From Mnemiopsis leidyi (Eukaryota > Ctenophora > Tentaculata > Lobata > Bolinopsidae), in the NCBI GenBank assembly GCA_000226015.1, contig JH153723.1, positions 117,784 to 181,783 of the forward strand: a stretch of DNA of 64,000 nucleotides, written 5' to 3'. The notes beneath the pieces were generated by a model. That model was not told the origin of the DNA and searched no databases. It saw only the letters and a program-made list of their open reading frames with translations. Within the stretch, counting starts at the first letter, position 1. Each line of letters opens with the position of its first letter. Positions 56,770 through 64,000 of the stretch are shown here, piece by piece. A program made the position numbers and the translations under genes.

Positions 56770-57066
56770 CAAGTCTAGCGATGGCAAGAGACCATTCTTA
56801 TTTTTACCTTGTGAGAGGCCCCGCCCAAACCTGGAAGTCCAGTGTGAGGAGGCTGACGGTGGCGTCTCCCCAGGTCAACGGGCGATGCACGTCTAGAATT
56901 TCTTCGAAATTCATCGCCAGGCCAGACACCAGAAATGCGTGACAGCGCGTGATGGCCGCGACAGTAGGTTATCAACCTACAACTCCCCAGGTCACCCCGG
57001 GGCGTGAAGGCATCCATCTTAGAGACACCTATACAGTGTTGTACAGCAGCGCGCACCCTCCCGTCA
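56770..57066. other. GC-rich block next to the assembly gap
   Basis: About 55 per cent GC, unlike its surroundings, open on both strands up to the gap. No domain recognised. It may be the edge of a mobile element hidden by the gap. Confidence 0.45.
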
Positions 57067-57555
57067 NNNNNNNNNNNNNNNNNNNNNNNNNNNNNNNNNN
57101 NNNNNNNNNNNNNNNNNNNNNNNNNNNNNNNNNNNNNNNNNNNNNNNNNNNNNNNNNNNNNNNNNNNNNNNNNNNNNNNNNNNNNNNNNNNNNNNNNNNN
57201 NNNNNNNNNNNNNNNNNNNNNNNNNNNNNNNNNNNNNNNNNNNNNNNNNNNNNNNNNNNNNNNNNNNNNNNNNNNNNNNNNNNNNNNNNNNNNNNNNNNN
57301 NNNNNNNNNNNNNNNNNNNNNNNNNNNNNNNNNNNNNNNNNNNNNNNNNNNNNNNNNNNNNNNNNNNNNNNNNNNNNNNNNNNNNNNNNNNNNNNNNNNN
57401 NNNNNNNNNNNNNNNNNNNNNNNNNNNNNNNNNNNNNNNNNNNNNNNNNNNNNNNNNNNNNNNNNNNNNNNNNNNNNNNNNNNNNNNNNNNNNNNNNNNN
57501 NNNNNNNNNNNNNNNNNNNNNNNNNNNNNNNNNNNNNNNNNNNNNNNNNNNNNNN
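57067..57555. other. Assembly gap (489 N)
   Basis: Run of N. Open frames reported across it have no meaning. Confidence 0.99.
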
Positions 57556-60046
57556 AATTCGGGTGGGTGGAGAGAAATGGTCAGATGGAGTGGCTACACG
57601 TTGTATAGCCATGCTGCCGCGAAGCGGCAGCTCCCGGCGCGCGCGAAGCCACGCCCCCAAAAATTTTCAAATTTAAATTTTTTTTGAAAAGGGTCACATT
57701 GATGGAGCTGTCATCACTGACAATTTAGTGTATCCTGAAGTACTGTTATTTGAAGGCCGTAGCTCAATTTTGGTTCCTTTGTATAATGTGTTCCTTTGTA
57801 TAATGTGTGATCGTGAAGTTAAAGATGGGATTTGTGCCGATCGTTTGTATTGTGACATTATAATTGTGTGATCCTACTTAATCTAAATAAATGTGTCTTT
57901 CTTTCGTTATTAATGATGATAAAATCGAATTGAATGAATATTGGCAATACTATAATACCAAAACGATAATTTCAAGGAAAACGATAATTTTATTTACAGC
58001 ATAATACGTAATACAGATAAGTCATTGCCAGATGGGGACGATATGCTTCTTGAAGGTGTTGCTCCCTTAGGGTGATGATCCTAAAAGGTGATGGCCCTTT
58101 CTCGAAAAGGGTCTGGGTATTCTGTCCAAAGGACGGGTATCCAGCTAGTTTTTCTAACAGAGAGCGTATGCTACCATACATATTTTCATTTTACAGAAAT
58201 TAGCAAAGCAGGTCAGGACATGCGATTAAAAGCTATTTACAAAAGAAATTGGGTTTAAGAAATTCAATGAAAAAAATCGATGTTTGAGGTAAAGAACAGA
58301 ACTGTTTGTTGTAATGATAATAGTTTGTTTGCTCTTTTCTTTGTCGTGGTGATTGCTTTAACCAGAGCCCTTTTGCGCGCAAAGCGCGTCACCAGAGGTG
58401 GTGTGTAGTGTGCGTAAGCACCTGGTTGGGTGAATCACGGTGATACCCGACTCTTGCAGCTCAAAGCTGAATGTTTGGATAGAACGGTAGACGGATATAA
58501 TCTTGTCAATCCTTTCTGGAATCCTGAAACCTCTCTCTTCGCTTCATCACCTTCATAAGTCAGAGCAACCAAGAAGTGGTGTCATGTATTATAGCACTAC
58601 TTTACTTTACAGTCATGTGATCTGGTGATCATGGGTCAACCTAAATCGGATAACTTGGTGACTTGGCTGATTGCAGTATTCCAAATTGTTGAAGCTGGAC
58701 ATCAGACTTAATGAGACGACCCAATCAAGTTTCAACTTTCAATATTGGTATTAAGGTATTTGGTTTTACATCAATAAGATTGTGATAAGTATAAGATTGA
58801 TTTCATTCTGCTTAATTTATAAGCTTATATCAATTGAAGGGATGCTTGTTGATTGGCAAAAGTAATATTGTTGTATTGTCAAGTTTTGATTAAACAAAAT
58901 ATAATCATAGATGCTGCTACCTTTGCCTCAAGTACCCTATTGATGATGTCACATGACAGTCCCTTAGTCATGGGCCTAACTGATTGGTTGGTAATCATAG
59001 GACTTGCTGGTAGGTAAAGTGTAAAGTGGCCTCTTATTGATGGCGGAGCGGATGTTCAAGCATCTACCAATAAATATCAGTGGTGGACTTTGCCAGCCTT
59101 TCCCCTTACCATAAGCTTATTTACAACCCTCAATGGTTGAGGTTAGACTTATGGTCAGGGTTACTCAGTGAAACAGTGAAACAATTAAAATAGATTTTGT
59201 ACCGATTTTACACAAATAAATTTTTAAAGACTTTTAGTCTACTATTAACACAAGATTAGGATGTATGAGCATTACTCTGCAACATATCTAGGAAGTGTAG
59301 GTCTATGAGGTACAGGGATAAGAATACCTAGATAAGAATTCATTTTATCAAGTTTGATACTTAACTAAAAAAGGCTGCTCATTACCCCCATTGCATGAGC
59401 ATACATCGAACTTCAGATTTCGAATGTAAATCTGCTCTATTAAGTGCTCTTCTGTGAGGTCTGTTGACAGAGGTCTGTTATCTATAAAATTGTGTGTGCA
59501 CATATCAAAATGCACTGTTTTACAATCACATTACCAAAATGAAATAACTTAATATGTGACTAAGTTTAAATTCCAAACTGAAAAACTTGATATAAGATGT
59601 AGTGGAAGATTATTTTCATTGATAACATGCAACCATCTTAAGTTTAGAAGTTAAGTCCAACTAGGTTTTTTTGATGTCATGTTGTTCTTACATTCTGTTA
59701 TCTCGTTGAAGGTGCCATGCCTGTCAGCGATTCAGATTGTTAAGGGTCTTTCATCCAGTAGGACGTTTTTAGGATTAATATGATGGGAATCATATGACCC
59801 TTCATGGTAATGGAAATCATATGAAATCATTGTAAAATAAAGATGAACTGAGCCTTCACACTTAAAACTGCTTAAGCACATGTGTGGTTATCAATGATGA
59901 CATTGGTGCTATGAATTGAGAGTATGAAACTTTTCTTTAAATATCAGATGCATGTGCAGTGTAGGTACCATCATGTCATCTATCACAGAAAAAATCATCA
60001 TCTAACCAATATCTAACCAATAACTGCTATAAAACGTTGCTAGGAA
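57556..60046. other. Intergenic region 5' of the PDZ gene
   Basis: Just after the gap is a perfect hairpin GCTGCCGCGAAGCGGCAGC (57611-57629) in a GC-rich patch. From 57.7 kb the DNA is AT-rich. A 63-codon open frame at 57990-58181 (minus) is isolated and unrecognised, and another GC patch with GCGCGCAAAGCGCG lies at 58376. No supported gene. Confidence 0.5.
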
Positions 60047-63003
60047 ATGTTGTCTGCAAGTCAAAACATATCAATTGTTCTACCGGGAAGTGTTCCCTTT
60101 GGGTTCAAGATGCAGGGAGGACGGGAGTACCGGGCTCCTCTCACCATTCTGTCTGTAAGTTTACACCTATCTGTAAGTTTACACGCATAGGTTTACTTTT
60201 AAACTGTTAAAGTCCCAACTGCGTTATATAAAATTAATAAAGTGTAAAACACGTAGTACTCTTTTGAAATTGAAATCTTGGACTCACACAAAATCTTCTT
60301 CATTGATTGTTGATACTAATACCGGGAACACATTGGATCTTTGTTGCGGAAAAATCATGTCTTGAATACGTTTGTCATCTGATGATTTGTTAACATAAAA
60401 CGTGCAGAATAAGAGTTTGTATTACACAAGGTTTCTGCTGGGAGCAAGGCCTTCACACAAGGGCTGCGTGACGGGGACGTCTTGTTGAAGATAAACTCTT
60501 CTGTAACGCACAACCTGGAGCACACTGAGGCGATGAAACTGATAAAAACTGCTAAGGGCGGTCTTAACTTGACTCTTACTAGGTATGCAGAAGTGTTGTT
60601 TTGAAGTTTAATCTGGAATTAAAATACCCAGCATAAACGATTTAGAATCATAATAGATTAGATCATAATAAATGAAATATTTTAAACTAGACATAATAAC
60701 TTTGATCAGATAACCCCTTTTATTTATTGTATAGCATTTATGTAATGTATACTGTAGTACATTACCGTTGTTTTTTATATTTCACAGTAGTCACCAGTGT
60801 TCAAATATGTATGATGTACACTAAACTCAAAGAATTCGCATTGTTAATAATGAAAATAACATACTAAGTGCATTAATCTAAACTTATATTTTATCTATTC
60901 AAACTTCTTTTTATTTTTCTAAACTCCTTTTTATGAAACTTCCTATTTGATGGATTATGATGGAAAATTCGTCTCCGAATACGATATACAAATTGTACAT
61001 TTGAACAATAAAAAATCATGCACATAAATATGCTGTGAGAGTATAACCTCGATTACGTCATATAATGGAAATGTCCTGTTAATTTCGCAGACAACAACTA
61101 ATTGGATAACTCTTAGATTTAGTACACTCAATAAATATTCTAAGTATTCGCATGGGGCAAGACAGTGACCTTCAAATACCTCATTTAGCTAAACAAAGAT
61201 TAATCTAGACTTAAATGCAACCCAACCCCCCCCCCCCCCGACGATGAATGAAGGCTTATTCCTAGTGTTTACGTATATCTAATATAATTCTTATATTGAA
61301 CAACCCATGATCTAAGTTTACATGTCAGTTGTCATTATTGTAGAACTTAGCTGCAATGAATTACGCCTCAAAATATCAAAAATGCTGTTAACTTTTTAGA
61401 AATACTTCACGTAGGACGCTAACTTCTTATCTAAATCTAGGTAGAAGGATTACCGTGTAGGTACCACCAAACTTGAGTGTTAAATAACACGCAGCTCCAA
61501 CGTAACCCTGTAAACTTACTCCTGCGTGTCACATGACTTTATCTAAGTAACGCTATACCGCAACCCTGCTTGTTGGAATCTAGTTCCGACTGTAGTCTTA
61601 CAACCTCGTTCCCCTTGTCGCGCTACTTGGCTGTCCCCTCCAAAAATAGCCCGCATTTCATGGCGTGGTTTGTCACGCGGTATCGTTTTACACAGGCCGT
61701 AATAGCGTTATCGCTCGATTTATTTTTGTGATCTTCAATCGTATATATGTGATCATTCTGGATGGTTTTGTTTTAAACTTTGTCCTTACTCCTCTACGTG
61801 CAGAGTGACGTCCACCCGTGAGGAAGCTCTCCAAGCCATGAAACAGTTCTCCGAAGAGATGGAAGTGCCGCCGCCGCCGCTCGAACACACCGACAGTGTG
61901 TCGCTCCTGCCGCCGCCACCCGCCGACTTGGAGCCGCCTCCGCCGGCAGAGCTGGACCTTCCTCCACCGCCTTCCCTCGACATGGTACGTTTCTGTGTTC
62001 GTTATTGTTCAGTGATTCTGTTTAGCTAAGTAGTAAATAATAAATCTTATATAACACCATATGACATGACAGCCGTTCACTCAAACACACAAATCCAGGC
62101 CGATTTGCCGCCCCCACCGCCGGAGGATGACCTACCTCCAGCCCCGCCTGACACAGTGGAAGTCCCCGCCCCGCCAGCAGCTCCCCCTGCTCCTCCTGCT
62201 CCCGCTAAACCTGCAGCAGCGCCGCCGAGCAAGGTGCCCCTGGGTAAACTGACACCGGCAACGCCGCCAGGGACACCACCGACGGTGGCTCTCAAGCCAG
62301 TAGACATGAGTTACCGCCCTTCTCGCAAAGGTTAGTGTTACTCTAACTCTTGAACTGGCTTACTGGGTGTTTTGGTCGCGGTCGTAAGAACAGTTTAAGT
62401 CTTCTAAGTCGCTCCTGTCCATAATCTCGAACTCTGAAATCTTGTCAAGCAATCAAATTCCTGTACTATTTCACATAGAGCCCTGCTTAACTCTTGACAA
62501 ATTCTTATAGACTCAACACATTATCAATCGCGTCCGAACTGCAGAGTTTTCCCTTCTCCCTCACATCTTACTTACCAAATACTTAATTACAAGCCTGTTT
62601 CACCCTCTGCATTTTGTTCCATGAAATAGATTAGGTTACGCTTGGCTACATAATTCACACGCTGGCCATTAACTTGGCGCCGCGACGGAACACCGACAAG
62701 TACCGATGAATTGTAGAGATAGTATTTAAGGGTCCGGTATGTCACTATCTCATGTTAGGTATCGATAGTTACAGAGTCCGAGTTTGACTGGAACCTAACG
62801 TAGCTCCAACGTAAGAGCTCTCTCCCTCTCTCCCTCTCGCTCTCTCTCTGCTATTTACTCCGATTTGCCCGTTTATTTTGTTTGACCTGCTAACTGCTGC
62901 TGACAATGCCCTATTTCTCAGCCTCGCTCGATATCCCCAAGTCTGCTCTCACCCAGTTTGGAGAAGAGGTCATCAGTATCGCCCATTCCAGAGAAAATTC
63001 TGG
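60047..63003 (+). CDS. ALP/Enigma-type PDZ(-LIM) protein, 5' part
   Basis: Exons 60047-60154, 60431-60582, 61804-61984, 62099-62330 and 62922-63003 are in continuous phase and give about 252 residues. Exons 1-2 are a PDZ domain: VLPGSVPFGFKMQGGREYRA with the PFGF carboxylate loop, APLTILS, GSKAFTQGLRDGDVLLKI and HTEAMKLIKTAKGGLNLTL, matching the N-terminal PDZ of PDLIM/ZASP proteins that dock on alpha-actinin at actin bundles. Exons 3-4 are a linker of acidic and proline blocks (MEVPPPPLEH, LEPPPPAELDLPPPP, DLPPPPPEDDLPPAPP) suited to Ena/VASP EVH1 or SH3 binding. Exon 5 is ALTQFGEEVISIAH and ends in a donor, so the gene continues past 64000, where LIM domains would be expected. The start ATG is set by the PDZ alignment. 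Confidence 0.85.
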
Positions 63004-63564
63004 GTAAGTGAAGTTTGTTGACACCCTCATAATTCCTAGTTGTGGTTTTATAAAATTTATTCTATTTCGAAAGGATTAATAATCTCTTCTTGCCGCGTCT
63101 CGTCGCTGAGAATTTTCTAAATTTCGAGAATGTTCCTCAGCTAAGGATAACAAATTTCACATTTTTCACAGTGCTCCGCGTATTAACTGAGGTTGTGAGT
63201 CACGTTTATCTCCTGATTCAGCGGAACGTGTAAAATTTTAGAACTCATTAATAACCTCCCTTTATTTGAAACTTCACCGGAGATGTAAGCAAGGCAGCGT
63301 GAAACACTGTCACATAACCGCTACAATTATTTACAAAAACAAACATATCAAGCAGAAATATTTACCATATAGGGGCTGAAACGAAATCCCGCAAAAAGAA
63401 GATGTCGTAACCGAGGATTACATAAGATTTGCATGCTAAGGAACGAAGCAGTTTTAAACTCAACAAAAATCTAAAAACTAGTGCTCAACACAAAACTCTG
63501 ACGATAAAACGAGATCATCTACAACAAGACAACATGAAGTCGCTAGTTTCGAGATTTAGTTAGT

Positions 63565-63897
63565 TCAGAACGCCGACACAAGATCGTTTTGCAGTAAGTC
63601 CTCTAAATAGCTGGCCTGGAGACTACCGGTTGTGCTAGTTTCCCAGAAAGATTCCTGCCCGGTTACATAGCCGTGTGTCTGAAGGTTCTCGTAACTGCAG
63701 TCCATCCACCCCCCACTGTTCTGGGTGTAACACGTGGTGTCCGGCTGGGGTGGTGTCCGCTTCTTGGTGTCCGGCGTGAAGGTGGCGTCACGCTGCTGTC
63801 GGGGAGCTTGGTAAGTGGAGTCAGGAGAGGTGGTGTCACACTGGGAATAGCAGGGGTAGGAGTTAGGCGGCAGTGCCGGCTCCACGTTCTGCTGCAT
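63565..63897 (-). CDS. Last exon of an unrecognised minus-strand gene
   Basis: A 110-codon frame ends in TGA at 63567-63565 and starts at a good acceptor (CTCTCTCAG at 63898). It is GC-richer than its flanks and low in repeats: rich in Gln, Thr, Pro and Tyr, with SGGWMDCSYENL and a hydrophobic/acidic end ASYLEDLLQNDLVSAF. Composition resembles the activation tail of a transcription factor, but no DNA-binding domain is visible. Upstream exons would lie past 64000. It is antisense to the last intron of the PDZ gene. Confidence 0.5.
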   Translation of the reverse strand: MQQNVEPALPPNSYPCYSQCDTTSPDSTYQAPRQQRDATFTPDTKKRTPPQPDTTCYTQNSGGWMDCSYENLQTHGYVTGQESFWETSTTGSLQASYLEDLLQNDLVSAF

Positions 63898-64000
63898 CTG
63901 AGAGAGATTGTTGTCACAGATATCCCAGTAAAAGCTCGTGACAGAGTGGAATATTTAGATTATTAGCGGAGGCGCGATTACCTTTCAAACTACCAAACAA

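Noticed and set aside
56949-57687. Open frames of about 200 codons on both strands
   Set aside because: Nearly all of their length is assembly gap.

Overview
The window is nuclear DNA of an invertebrate animal. It is AT-rich and intron-rich, with GT-AG splicing, metazoan-only gene families, SINEs, a LINE, foldback elements and many minisatellites. The taxon cannot be fixed from sequence alone; a cnidarian or another early-branching lineage is my best guess. All coordinates below come from reading splice signals, codon phase and protein similarity by eye; nothing was searched or computed.

Region 2950-47344 (minus strand) is one very long gene. It encodes an ASAP-family Arf GTPase-activating protein, and I could trace about 29 exons with continuous phase: BAR (47.3-36.9 kb), PH (36.1-35.2 kb), ArfGAP zinc finger (35.0-33.6 kb), ankyrin repeats (32.9-10.6 kb), Ser/Pro linker (10.2-8.3 kb), a 1.86 kb tyrosine-motif exon (7.1-5.3 kb), a proline-rich exon and an SH3 exon. 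The end of the SH3 domain was not found and probably lies before base 1. The gene carries two near-identical 27-nt microexons, and several of its introns start in minisatellites that have copied the 5' splice site.

A 21.3 kb intron of this gene (10720-32001) hosts, on the opposite strand, a tandem family of small four-exon genes. They encode secreted beta-trefoil proteins that resemble the AbfB (CBM42-type) fold. Four copies look whole, one is altered at its end, and three are fragments. The array is laced with foldback elements, a tRNA-like foldback, a defective LINE and a SINE; two further insertions in the last copy can be recognised because its sister copy keeps the empty sites.

Region 48112-50344 (minus) is a four-exon ST7 gene, directly upstream of ASAP in the same orientation. 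Region 50.4-52.7 kb holds a TIR element and a tRNA-derived SINE. Region 52782-53861 (minus) is a single-exon, divergent class A-type GPCR. Region 54-60 kb is gene-poor and repeat-rich, with a SINE bounded by a 10-bp target duplication and a 489-base assembly gap. Region 60047-63003 (plus) is the 5' part of an ALP/Enigma-type PDZ gene with a proline-rich linker; any LIM exons would lie beyond the window. An unrecognised last exon on the minus strand (63565-63897) sits in its last visible intron. I recognised no retrovirus, LTR or Polinton-type element, no bona fide tRNA or rRNA gene, and no CRISPR array.
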